Shown: piece after piece, positions 1-5,872 of the stretch
Layout: every line of letters begins with the position of its first letter
How positions within the stretch are numbered: the stretch's first letter is position 1
From: Deltaproteobacteria bacterium
GTDB lineage: Bacteria; Desulfobacterota; DSM-4660; Desulfatiglandales; Desulfatiglandaceae
Assembly: GCA_019307645.1 (NCBI GenBank)
Contig: JAFDJF010000279.1
Span: 1-8,028, forward strand
Direction of reading: 5' to 3'
DNA: 8,028 nt
Made by a program: the position numbers and the translations under genes
Notes under the pieces: generated by a model
Told to the model about the DNA's origin: nothing
The model's database searches: none
What the model saw: the letters and a program-made list of their open reading frames with translations, nothing else

Positions 1-1
1 T

Positions 2-451
2 ATTCTGGCGGCCACCCAGGGTACTGCAACGGACGGCGAGAGCATGATAAGCTTTTACAGGCCCAGAATAGAGAGACTTCCCGAAGTGTGGTATGCGGGC
101 CAGGAGTTGTGGCGCGTTTCAGGCGTAGAGCCGAAGGATATTGATGTGTGTCAGCTTTATGATGCATTCAGTATTCTGTTGCCGGCGCAGCTTGAAGAAT
201 ACGGATTTGTTGGTGAAGGCGAAGGGGCGGATTTCTGCTGGGGTGCCGAGCGTATCGGTGTTGATGGAGAACTGCCGCTGAATACTTCCGGGAGCTTGAT
301 GTCGGAAGGTTATATCCACGGCATGAATCTCATTGCAGAGGCGGTGCGTCAGATCAGGGGGACATCCGCCAACCAGGTGAAAGATGTTGAATTATCCATG
401 AGCACGGCCGGTCTGGGCGTTCCCACTGGTGCCGTCATATTTAGGAGGTAG
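2..451 (+). CDS. Thiolase-like (SCP2/Ltp-type) acyl-CoA lyase, 3' part only
   Basis: This is the C-terminal 149 residues of a lipid-transfer-protein-type thiolase; the reading frame is open from base 2, so the gene begins upstream of the window. Family landmarks are the YDAF motif (Tyr codon 158-160), GELPLNTSG, and SEGYIHGMN with its conserved His (Tyr codon 311-313), followed by EAVRQIRG. The C-terminal Cys-x-Gly of classical thiolases is absent: the position reads AGLGVPTG. In the steroid aldolase Ltp2, two tyrosines about 50 residues apart are reported as catalytic. The two tyrosines here are 51 residues apart and sit in matching motifs, so retro-aldol cleavage of a 3-hydroxyacyl-CoA is a reasonable inference, with thiolysis as the alternative. 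It ends in Arg-Arg-stop, and those codons form the ribosome binding site of the DUF35 gene 3 bases on, its probable obligate partner. The substrate is unknown. Confidence 0.85.
   Translation: MLAATQGTATDGESMISFYRPRIERLPEVWYAGQELWRVSGVEPKDIDVCQLYDAFSILLPAQLEEYGFVGEGEGADFCWGAERIGVDGELPLNTSGSLMSEGYIHGMNLIAEAVRQIRGTSANQVKDVELSMSTAGLGVPTGAVIFRR
443..448 (+). promoter_or_regulatory. Shine-Dalgarno inside the end of the first thiolase gene
   Basis: AGGAGG is at once the last two Arg codons of the upstream thiolase and a perfect Shine-Dalgarno 6 bases before the ATG at 455. This ties translation of the DUF35 subunit to its thiolase partner. Confidence 0.85.
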
Positions 452-454
452 AAA

Positions 455-883
455 ATGACATTTGAATATGTTCCAGGCATACCGCTTATCCATCCCTATG
501 TGGATGAGACGAACCGCGGATATTGGGAAAGTTTGAAAAACCATGTGCTTTCGGTTCAGCGGTGTAAGAACTGCGGACGCCGAACCCATCCGCCAAGGCC
601 CATGTGCCCGCAATGCATGTCCACGCAAATGGGGTGGACGCCTGCCGCGACCACGGGTGTTGTGCACAGCTGGGTGACGTTTACCTCTCCTCGGTCATCC
701 TATCCGGGGATAAAATGCCCCTATGCGGTTGCAGTGGTTGAGCTTGATGACGGGATAAGGATCGTCAGCAATATTGTTGAAATGGACCCGGCTGATATCA
801 CCACAGGGATGCCGGTTGAGGCTGTATTTATGGATATAGACGATGAATTAACCCTGGTTCAATTTAGAAAAAGGGAAGACTGA
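455..883 (+). CDS. DUF35 zinc-ribbon/OB-fold protein, partner of the first thiolase
   Basis: This 142-residue protein has the DUF35 layout: an N-terminal helical stretch (about 1-30), a rubredoxin-like zinc ribbon with Cys37, Cys40, Cys51 and Cys54 (CKNC and CPQC), then an OB-fold (about 62-138) with VHSWVTF and PYAVAVVELDDG. DUF35 proteins bind CoA and form complexes with Ltp-type thiolases or aldolases (ChsH2 C-terminal domain with Ltp2, BbsA with BbsB, the archaeal acetoacetyl-CoA thiolase/HMG-CoA synthase complex). The gene follows the thiolase by 3 bases and uses its end as ribosome binding site, so I infer a structural or CoA-binding partner rather than an independent enzyme. The four cysteines occupy exactly the same residue numbers as in the second DUF35 protein of this window. 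Confidence 0.9.
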   Translation: MTFEYVPGIPLIHPYVDETNRGYWESLKNHVLSVQRCKNCGRRTHPPRPMCPQCMSTQMGWTPAATTGVVHSWVTFTSPRSSYPGIKCPYAVAVVELDDGIRIVSNIVEMDPADITTGMPVEAVFMDIDDELTLVQFRKRED

Positions 884-897
884 GCGAGGATATGAAT

Positions 898-2061
898 ATG
901 GAGAAATTAAAAGACAAGGCAGCTGTAGTGGGCATGGGTGTCCATAAGTTCTCAAAGGATTCCGGAATCACGGAGATAGAGATGGCATGCCTGGCCATCC
1001 GGTCGGCCCTTGATGATGCAGGGCTTACCCCTGACAGCATCGATGGTTTTGTTGAGTATGGTGAAGAGTGTTTTGACGAGGTGATCATTGCAAGGTCCAT
1101 GGGCATAGGCAACCTGACGTTTCACGGTGATGTCCGCTGGGATGGGGGTGCGGCCTGCTCAATCGTTGAGCGTGCGGCCATGGCGGTTGCATCCGGGGTG
1201 GCCAATAACGTGGTGGTTGTAAGAAGTGTTAATGACGCATCCCTTCGCCGGACAAAAAAGACCTGGGGAGAGATCAGGCCATGGGAATCTGTTGAACAGG
1301 ATTTTTACAATCCGTACGGGCTTGTTTCGGACAGTGGCAGGATCGGGATGACAGTGCGCAGGTACATGCATGAATATAACATAAACAGGGATGCCTTTGG
1401 CTGGGTAAGCGAGGTGCTGAGGGAAAACGGGGCAAAGAATCCCAACAGCATGTTTTATGAAGATCCTGTGACATACAAAGATTATCTGGCGTCAAAGACA
1501 ACGGTAGATCCTTTCCGTGAGCTGGACTGCTCCCCTGCAATTGACGGAGCCATTGCCCTGATTGTTACATCGGCGGAAAGTGCAAAACACCTCAAGCAGA
1601 AGCCCGTGTATATTGTAACGGGTGCACAAAGCATCGTTGCGGGCACACAGTTTAAGACAAGCTATTACCGTTCATCCACAACGGATATTCCTGCAATCGG
1701 CAATGTGGGCCGGAGACTGCTTGAGCAGGCCGGTGTGAGCATGAAGGATATTGATGTATTACAGATTGAAGATGAATTTACGCCTCTTGTTCCCATGCAG
1801 CTTGAAGAGTTGGGCATTTGTGAGCGGGGTGAAGGGATAAAATTCATAGAAGGCGGTGATCGGATCAGGGTTGAGGGGGAACTTCCCATTAATACATCGG
1901 GCGGATCGATCGGAGAGGGCAATATCCATGGTATGAATCATATCGCTGAAGCAGTGCGGCAGCTCAGGGGCACGTCCACAGCACAGGTAAAGGATGCCGA
2001 ACTGGTACTCGTTGCGACAGGGGCATGCGGGCCGGCAAGCGGCCTCATATTAAGGAGGTAG
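898..2061 (+). CDS. Thiolase-like (SCP2/Ltp-type) acyl-CoA lyase, complete
   Basis: This complete 387-residue protein belongs to the non-specific lipid-transfer-protein thiolase family. I chose the ATG at 898 because GAGGA (886-890) lies 7 bases before it, against 1 base before the in-frame ATG at 892. The N-terminal half has GGAACS (83-88) followed by AAMAVASG; by spacing, the classical nucleophilic Cys position is Gly83, as in Ltp-type proteins. The C-terminal half has GELPINTSG, GEGNIHGMN (His344) and GACG (Cys377). The tyrosines found in the partial paralogue upstream are replaced by Glu291 (IEDEF) and Asn342. It may therefore catalyse a different step or use a different substrate, perhaps a Claisen-type cleavage or a degenerate function; I cannot decide. 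It lies between two DUF35 genes and ends in Arg-Arg-stop over the next ribosome binding site. Confidence 0.88.
   Translation: MEKLKDKAAVVGMGVHKFSKDSGITEIEMACLAIRSALDDAGLTPDSIDGFVEYGEECFDEVIIARSMGIGNLTFHGDVRWDGGAACSIVERAAMAVASGVANNVVVVRSVNDASLRRTKKTWGEIRPWESVEQDFYNPYGLVSDSGRIGMTVRRYMHEYNINRDAFGWVSEVLRENGAKNPNSMFYEDPVTYKDYLASKTTVDPFRELDCSPAIDGAIALIVTSAESAKHLKQKPVYIVTGAQSIVAGTQFKTSYYRSSTTDIPAIGNVGRRLLEQAGVSMKDIDVLQIEDEFTPLVPMQLEELGICERGEGIKFIEGGDRIRVEGELPINTSGGSIGEGNIHGMNHIAEAVRQLRGTSTAQVKDAELVLVATGACGPASGLILRR
2053..2058 (+). promoter_or_regulatory. Shine-Dalgarno inside the end of the second thiolase gene
   Basis: AGGAGG encodes the final Arg-Arg of the thiolase and lies 6 bases before the ATG at 2065. 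The junction (CTCATATTAAGGAGGTAGAA) closely matches the one after the first thiolase, which supports duplication of the thiolase-DUF35 pair as a unit. Confidence 0.85.
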
Positions 2062-2064
2062 AAG

Positions 2065-2484
2065 ATGAGCGTGGAATATAATAAGGATGAAGCCATACCG
2101 GTTCCAAGAAAATATCTTGATTTTCAAGGTTTCTGGGAAGGGGCGGACCAGGGGAAGCTGGTTTTGCAGAAATGCGGTGACTGCGGCAAGTGGCGCCAGT
2201 TCCCGCAGCCCATGTGCCCGAAATGCCATTCTGTTGAAAAAGAGTGGGCAGAGGTTTCCGGAAAAGGGGCTGTATATTCATGGGTGACGTATAATGAATC
2301 CCCGCATCCGGCCTTCAAGGCGCCTTACTCGGTTGTTTTGGTGGAACTGGAAGAGGGGATGAGAATCGTCAGCAACCTGGTTGATGTAAAACCGGATGAA
2401 ATAGAGATCGGCATGCCGGTGGAAGTTACTTTTGACAAAATAACAGAAGAGGTGACGCTGCCGAAATTTAAAAAAGCCGGATAG
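2065..2484 (+). CDS. DUF35 zinc-ribbon/OB-fold protein, partner of the second thiolase
   Basis: This 139-residue DUF35 protein is paralogous to the one at 455-883. The zinc ribbon uses Cys37, Cys40, Cys51 and Cys54 (CGDC and CPKC). It is followed by an OB-fold with VYSWVTY, PYSVVLVELEEG, MRIVSN and GMPVEVTF. A conserved N-terminal helix (about 15-30, FQGFWEGADQG) matches the stretch that contacts the thiolase in related complexes; that contact is inferred here. The gene starts 3 bases after the preceding thiolase and is presumably co-translated with it, so each thiolase in this operon has its own DUF35 subunit. An alternative role, delivering or holding CoA substrate between the MaoC hydratase and the lyase as proposed for ChsH2, is possible because the MaoC genes follow. 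Confidence 0.9.
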   Translation: MSVEYNKDEAIPVPRKYLDFQGFWEGADQGKLVLQKCGDCGKWRQFPQPMCPKCHSVEKEWAEVSGKGAVYSWVTYNESPHPAFKAPYSVVLVELEEGMRIVSNLVDVKPDEIEIGMPVEVTFDKITEEVTLPKFKKAG

Positions 2485-2526
2485 CCTCCTGGAAGAGGTT
2501 ATCATAAATTTGATTATTCGGTATTA

Positions 2527-2568
2527 AGGGCTCACGTAAAAATAAATTTACATTTTTGCGCGAACCCT
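2527..2568 (+). repeat. 42-nt imperfect palindrome before the MaoC genes
   Basis: The arms AGGGCTCACGTAAAAAT and ATTTTTGCGCGAACCCT pair end to end with two mismatches and one G-T pair around an 8-nt centre. It fills much of the 97-base gap between the second DUF35 gene and the first MaoC gene and stops just before the AAGGAGG ribosome binding site (2569-2575). No T-run follows, so it is not a classical terminator. It could be an mRNA processing or stabilising hairpin, an attenuator, or a repressor site. A weak promoter-like pair upstream (TTATCA, 17 bases, TATTAA) matches only 4 of 6 positions in each box. Confidence 0.6.
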
Positions 2569-2581
2569 AAGGAGGACTAAA

Positions 2582-3091
2582 ATGGGTGTGTATGAAGATC
2601 TTCAAGCGATTGTTGGAGAGGAGGATGGGCCTTATGAAGCCAATGATGAGGTGAACAAGGCAATGATCCGGCACTGGTGTGAAGCCATGGAGGACGGCAA
2701 CCCGCTTTACACTGATGAGGAGTATGCCAGGACCACGGAGTACGGGGAGATCATCCCTCCGCCGCAGATGGCGCAGGCTTATTGCGTCCCCCGGCTTTGG
2801 CCAAAAGACGATCGCCCGCCGCATCCCCTGGCGAGAGCCGTTGTCACAGCCACCGAAGCCGGCTACTTCGGAGTCGTAGCAACCACGACTTCCCAGGAGT
2901 ACTTTACCCCCATGCGTTTGGGGGACAGGCTCAGCTACAAGATCAAGCTGGCAACTGTTTCCCCTGAGAAAACCACTCGGATGGGAATGGGGTTCTTTAT
3001 CACGGCAGAGTACACCTACAGCAATCAAAAGGGTGAGCTTGTATGCAGGCAACCCTTCACTGTATTTAAGTTCAAGCCGGCGAATCAGTAA
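2582..3091 (+). CDS. MaoC-like hot-dog protein (FAS1-type dehydratase N-domain), probable non-catalytic subunit
   Basis: This 169-residue single hot-dog protein resembles the MaoC_dehydrat_N / UPF0336 group and the MaoC half of ChsH2. The start is supported by AAGGAGG 6 bases upstream. The helix carrying the hydratase motif reads EDGNPLYTDEEYA (37-49). The family pattern D-x4-H becomes Asp38 to Tyr43, so the catalytic His is missing. The rest has the expected hot-dog elements, including GEIIPPPQ (54-61) and a C-terminal strand VCRQPFTVFKF. In steroid side-chain degradation, a subunit of this type (ChsH2 N-domain) binds acyl-CoA and pairs with a catalytic one (ChsH1). The next gene, 19 bases on, has the intact motif, so a heteromeric enoyl-CoA hydratase is the likely product. 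The substrate is unknown. Confidence 0.85.
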   Translation: MGVYEDLQAIVGEEDGPYEANDEVNKAMIRHWCEAMEDGNPLYTDEEYARTTEYGEIIPPPQMAQAYCVPRLWPKDDRPPHPLARAVVTATEAGYFGVVATTTSQEYFTPMRLGDRLSYKIKLATVSPEKTTRMGMGFFITAEYTYSNQKGELVCRQPFTVFKFKPANQ

Positions 3092-3110
3092 TAAAGGGGG
3101 GAAAGATATT

Positions 3111-3536
3111 ATGGGTTATGAATCAATCCACTGGAACGACGTGAATGAAGGGGACGAACTCACGTCCCAGACGCGAGAAATTACCCGAACGACGATTGTG
3201 GCGACTGCCATATCAACGCGCGACTTTGAGCGGGTGCATCACGATCATGAAGCGGCTCAGAAGGCAGGCGTCAAAGACATCTTCCTGAACATCCTTTCCA
3301 CGGGAGGTTTAATTGGCAAGTACCTGACGGATTGGTCCGGTCCGGAAGGGAGACTGAAGAAGATCGATATCAAGCTGGGAGCAACAGTATTTCCGGGTGA
3401 TACGCTGACAAGCACAGGCAAGGTGGCTAAAAAGTATCAGGAAGGCGATCAGCATTTGGTGGACGTGGAATATGCCCTGTCGGTAGAAATGGGACCGCAT
3501 GCCTGGGGCACAGTGACAATGGCTCTGCCCGCATAA
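3111..3536 (+). CDS. MaoC-like enoyl-CoA hydratase, catalytic subunit
   Basis: This 141-residue MaoC-family (R)-hydratase has the catalytic pair in TRDFERVHHDHEAA: Asp38 and His43 (D-x4-H), as in PhaJ-type hydratases and ChsH1. Further hot-dog landmarks are GATVFPGDTL, typical of the strand that follows the active-site helix, and a C-terminal VTMALPA. I placed the start at 3111, after AAGGGGGGAAAG (3094-3103). The same frame is open back to an ATG at 3033, but that would overlap the preceding gene by 59 bases and add 26 residues without family similarity. The inferred role is hydration of a 2-enoyl-CoA to the 3-hydroxyacyl-CoA, with the preceding MaoC protein as structural partner. The product would be a substrate for one of the upstream lyases. 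This is the last gene of the operon. Confidence 0.88.
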   Translation: MGYESIHWNDVNEGDELTSQTREITRTTIVATAISTRDFERVHHDHEAAQKAGVKDIFLNILSTGGLIGKYLTDWSGPEGRLKKIDIKLGATVFPGDTLTSTGKVAKKYQEGDQHLVDVEYALSVEMGPHAWGTVTMALPA

Positions 3537-3571
3537 GAGGCTGTGCGTATGGTTGTGCACCCCTTAGAAGG

Positions 3572-3586
3572 GTCAATGGCATTGAC
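3572..3586 (+). terminator. Possible weak terminator hairpin
   Basis: GTCAAT, GGC, ATTGAC forms a perfect 6-bp stem with a 3-nt loop 36 bases after the last MaoC gene, and a CCCT/AGGG mini-stem lies just before it (3562-3572). The tail is TTAACAG rather than a U-run, so intrinsic termination is doubtful. Confidence 0.25.
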
Positions 3587-3596
3587 TTAACAGAAC

Positions 3597-3763
3597 GTTC
3601 AGTTTATTCACCCAAAATGTATGCAACATGGTTTATGAAAACTGAACAATCGAATAACGATTACATGAATTCCAAATGACGAAGGAAGGAGTTTTCATCA
3701 GTTATATAAAACAAATAGAGCGAAGCGATTCCATACTTCGTCATTCGTCGCTCGTTATTCGAT
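3597..3763. repeat. Nested inverted repeats, MITE-like palindromic intergenic element
   Basis: Three sets of arms are visible. GTTCAGTTT (3597-3605) pairs with AAACTGAAC (3639-3647). ATCGAATAACGA (3649-3660) pairs perfectly with TCGTTATTCGAT (3752-3763). Inside that, AATGACGAAG (3675-3684) pairs with CTTCGTCATT (3736-3745). A further short pair is GAGCGA (3718-3723) with TCGCTC (3748-3753). The 3649-3763 core is a 115-bp near-palindrome without coding capacity. Its simple wording (repeated TTCG, ATTCG, TCGTTATTCG) is like dispersed intergenic palindromes I associate with deltaproteobacterial genomes, but no second copy lies in this window. Confidence 0.6.
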
Positions 3764-3856
3764 ATTCTGCGGTTTAAAATATTTCCCGCATGCTATCAAT
3801 CCCGGATACTTAAGTTTAATCAAAATTGCTGAATTAATGACATTGACGTTAGGGTT

Positions 3857-4696
3857 CTACTCTTCAACCTGCTTTTTGCGAGCCTGGATGTAACCGTTTC
3901 GCATGGCAACATAGGGGTCTATGGCTGCGTCTTTAAACGCCTCATAGTCTCCGATCCTGAATGACGTGCTGTTCACGGTGTCGAACGTCCTGATTCCCAT
4001 TGCCGCCGCTGTCGGCTCTACATAGAAAACCGGATGCAGAAAAAAATCTCCGACCATCCCAACGGTATCACGAGCAGTAGAGGGGCCGAAAACAGGCCAG
4101 ACAACATAAAATCCGTTTCCGATCCCCCACCGGCCAAAGGCCTGCCCCATATCCTCCTTGTTCGGGTTCAGGGACGGGTACTTTTTGGCTGGATTTCCAA
4201 AGCCAAGCACGCCCACTGTCGTATTCATTAAAAATCTGCCACATTCACCTCCAGCTGCTTTTCCCTTTCCCTGAAGCAGGCAGCCCACAAGGCGAATGGG
4301 AAAGCCGAGGTTATAGAAAAAATTGCGGACACCCCTTCTGGCCGGTTCAGGCATCGCCCATTTGTAGCCCTTTGCCGCAGGCTTCAGGAGCCAGAAATAT
4401 AACTTGTCGTTAAAGTGATACATGCCCTTATTAAAGTAGTAGATGGGGTCAGCCACATCAACCGCCTCTGCCTCGATGTCTTCGTCCAGCATGAAAAAAT
4501 CCTCGTCATCATCCAATGATGCTTCAGCAACCTGCTCCTGTGTTGGACCAGAGGCCTTTATTCCCTCATTTTCCAGTGACGATGTGCCTGCATATATGGG
4601 GGAACCGGAAGAAGCAGACTCCTGGGAAAAGCCCATTGACCATGTGTTAAGAAGTACCACTGCAAAAAGGGCGGAGATAAGCAATAGACGTTTCAT
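3857..4696 (-). CDS. mlaA: MlaA/VacJ-family outer-membrane phospholipid transport protein, apparently without lipobox
   Basis: This 279-residue protein is MlaA, the outer-membrane component that passes misplaced surface phospholipid to the periplasmic carrier MlaC. The family core begins with DPIYYFNKGMYHFND (83-97) and continues with LKPAAKGY, NFFYNLGFPIRLV, LLQGKGKAAGG, RFLMNTTVGVLGFGNPA, WGIGNGFYVVWPVFGPS and RDTVG. The start is the ATG at 4696, with GGAGGAA (4704-4710) 7 bases upstream. The frame extends to a TTG at 4765, but that codon lies in duplicated DNA. The N-terminus is a signal peptide (MKRLLLISALFAVVLLNTWS), yet no Cys follows it, so the usual lipoprotein anchor seems to be missing; cleavage may fall near GFS-QE. 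An acidic linker (residues 62-82) separates signal and core. It is the last gene of the operon, 98 bases after mlaC. Confidence 0.92.
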   Translation of the reverse strand: MKRLLLISALFAVVLLNTWSMGFSQESASSGSPIYAGTSSLENEGIKASGPTQEQVAEASLDDDEDFFMLDEDIEAEAVDVADPIYYFNKGMYHFNDKLYFWLLKPAAKGYKWAMPEPARRGVRNFFYNLGFPIRLVGCLLQGKGKAAGGECGRFLMNTTVGVLGFGNPAKKYPSLNPNKEDMGQAFGRWGIGNGFYVVWPVFGPSTARDTVGMVGDFFLHPVFYVEPTAAAMGIRTFDTVNSTSFRIGDYEAFKDAAIDPYVAMRNGYIQARKKQVEE

Positions 4697-4770
4697 GAGA
4701 AGTTTCCTCCAATTTATAAAAGGGCGGAGATAAGCAATAGACGTTTCATGAGAAGTTTCCTCCAATTTAT
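4665..4770. repeat. Exact 53-bp tandem duplication over the mlaA start
   Basis: Bases 4665-4717 and 4718-4770 are identical and directly adjacent. On the minus strand each unit carries ATAAATT, the Shine-Dalgarno GGAGGAA, the start ATG and the first ten codons of mlaA. Because 53 is not a multiple of three, the upstream ATG is out of frame with the real gene. Perfect identity suggests a recent duplication or an assembly error. Confidence 0.95.
4714..4749 (-). CDS. 11-codon open frame made by the duplication (truncated mlaA leader)
   Basis: The upstream copy of the duplicated unit has its own GGAGGAA (4757-4763) and ATG (4749-4747) and reads MKRLLLISALL before a TAA at 4716-4714. The first ten residues equal those of MlaA; the frame then breaks at the repeat junction. 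The stop lies 17 bases before the true mlaA ATG, close enough for re-initiation. It may be translated, but I regard it as a by-product of the duplication rather than a selected gene. Confidence 0.4.
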   Translation of the reverse strand: MKRLLLISALL

Positions 4771-4794
4771 TATTTGTTAATAATGTATTTACGT

Positions 4795-5385
4795 CTACCC
4801 GACTTTTTTCCGCAGAATTTCCAGCAGATCCTCAGGCGATTGTTTCTTAAGAATCTCTTTGAACTGACTGCGGTAGTTCTTGTTTAGACTAATTCCCTCA
4901 ATCAAGACATCGTACACTTTCCATTCGCCGTTTTTCACAATCATCCTGTAAAAAATTGGAATTGTCTTGGATTCTGTAACGATTTTGCTTTGAACTTCCA
5001 CCTTTTTTTCTGAAAGCGCGGTTTCTTTGTTAAAGACCACCTTTTCGTCCGAATAGGCCATAATCCTGTCAATGTAAACATTGCCAAGGAGCTTGCTGAA
5101 AAGATCCTTAAATTCTTCACGTTGGTCAGGATTGAGTTTTTTCCAGTTCCGACCCAATGCCCTCTTTGAAAGCTCGGTGTAATCAAAGATTTCGTTTATT
5201 ATAGAGAGAACCTTCTCTTCTTTAGTTTTCTTGGCGGATTCGGCTTTCAAGGCCGGATCGCGCAACACATCAAGTATTTCGTTGACCTTCGTTTGAACGG
5301 TTTCGAGGGCCGGTCCTGCATGAACGGGAAGAGTGAAAAAAAATAAAATAATAATTGCATTCAATCCTGTGATGAACTTTTTCAT
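4795..5385 (-). CDS. mlaC: MlaC/Ttg2D-family periplasmic phospholipid carrier
   Basis: This 196-residue protein belongs to the MlaC (Tol_Tol_Ttg2) family, soluble carriers that shuttle phospholipid between MlaA at the outer membrane and the MlaFED complex. A Sec signal peptide is clear: MKK, a hydrophobic stretch (8-20), and VHA before cleavage at about residue 23. Family motifs are FDYTELSKRALGRNW (67-81), the helix NPDQREEFKDLFSKLL (85-100), YIDRIMAY, and the C-terminal strand block WKVYDVLIEGISLNKNY (155-171), which lines the lipid pocket. The length is close to the usual 200-210. The start has AAGGAG (5392-5397) 6 bases upstream and lies 23 bases after mlaD, so the two are surely co-transcribed. 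A short GGG-TTCG-CCC hairpin sits in that spacer. Confidence 0.92.
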   Translation of the reverse strand: MKKFITGLNAIIILFFFTLPVHAGPALETVQTKVNEILDVLRDPALKAESAKKTKEEKVLSIINEIFDYTELSKRALGRNWKKLNPDQREEFKDLFSKLLGNVYIDRIMAYSDEKVVFNKETALSEKKVEVQSKIVTESKTIPIFYRMIVKNGEWKVYDVLIEGISLNKNYRSQFKEILKKQSPEDLLEILRKKVG

Positions 5386-5397
5386 GGTCGTCTCCTT

Positions 5398-5409
5398 AGG
5401 GCGAACCCT
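5398..5409 (-). other. Short UUCG-loop hairpin between mlaD and mlaC
   Basis: Reading the minus strand, AGGG, TTCG, CCCT forms a 4-bp stem with a UUCG loop. It begins on the last base of the mlaD stop codon and abuts the mlaC Shine-Dalgarno. It is too short to be a terminator; it may shape translation of mlaC, or be chance. Confidence 0.3.
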
Positions 5410-5864
5410 TAATCCTCTTTAACATCTCCAAAAGCATATTTGCTGATAAGGTCCCCAATATCTACAGGCGATTCGGTATCCGTGATCGTATCCCCGGGGT
5501 TGAGGATTTCGTCCAGGCCTCCGGCGTCGATACTGACGTATTTGTCACCAATTAGACCGGCCGTTTTAATGGAGGCGATGCCGTCATCAAAGATTTTTAT
5601 GCCTTTCTTGATCTTCAATTCCACCACGGCCACCTGGTCTTCCTGGTCCATCTCAAGACCTGCAACCCGTCCGATTTCTATTCCGAGCATTTCTATTGTA
5701 TTGCCTGCTCTGAGGCCTGAAACAGAGTTGAACCGGGCGTAAAGGGAGTAGGTATCGTCACCGAAAAGAGAGACATCCCCCAGTTTAACCGTCATGTATC
5801 CCACACATAACAAACCGATGATCACAAAAATCCCCACAGCTGTTTCATTGGAATATTTCTTCAT
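5409..5864 (-). CDS. mlaD: MlaD-family MCE-domain phospholipid transport protein
   Basis: This 151-residue protein has one N-terminal membrane helix (about 9-27, VGIFVIIGLLCVGY) followed by a single MCE domain (about 37-114). Typical elements are YARFNSVSGLRAG, VEMLGIEIG-like wording (TIEMLGIEIGRV, 57-67) and the pore-side turn TAGLIGDKYV (101-110). MlaD forms a hexameric ring on the MlaFE transporter that receives phospholipid from MlaC. It is shorter than E. coli MlaD: only about 35 residues follow the MCE core, and the final helix (DIGDLISKYAFG, 135-146) is brief. The start ATG lies 11 bases after GGAGG, which is formed by the last codons of mlaF; the genes are 8 bases apart. Confidence 0.92.
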   Translation of the reverse strand: MKKYSNETAVGIFVIIGLLCVGYMTVKLGDVSLFGDDTYSLYARFNSVSGLRAGNTIEMLGIEIGRVAGLEMDQEDQVAVVELKIKKGIKIFDDGIASIKTAGLIGDKYVSIDAGGLDEILNPGDTITDTESPVDIGDLISKYAFGDVKED

Positions 5865-5872
5865 GTTTTTTC

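Larger units (their letters stand above)
3537..3856. other. Non-coding gap between convergent operons
   Basis: These 320 bases separate the ends of the two convergent operons. I see no credible gene on either strand. The gap holds a small hairpin (3572-3586) and a nest of inverted repeats (3597-3763). The remaining 93 bases, next to the mlaA stop, are AT-rich with no clear terminator on either strand. Confidence 0.7.

Noticed and set aside
2567..3052. Long open frame on the minus strand opposite the first MaoC gene
   Set aside because: It is antisense to a well-supported MaoC protein with a strong ribosome binding site, and its translation shows no family pattern.
3033..3110. Upstream extension of the second MaoC gene to the ATG at 3033
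   Set aside because: It would overlap the preceding gene, the extra residues have no family similarity, and a good ribosome binding site precedes the ATG at 3111.
4697..4765. N-terminal extension of MlaA to a TTG at 4765
   Set aside because: The TTG lies inside the duplicated Shine-Dalgarno, and the extra 23 residues are an out-of-frame reading of the duplicated DNA. A proper signal peptide begins at 4696.
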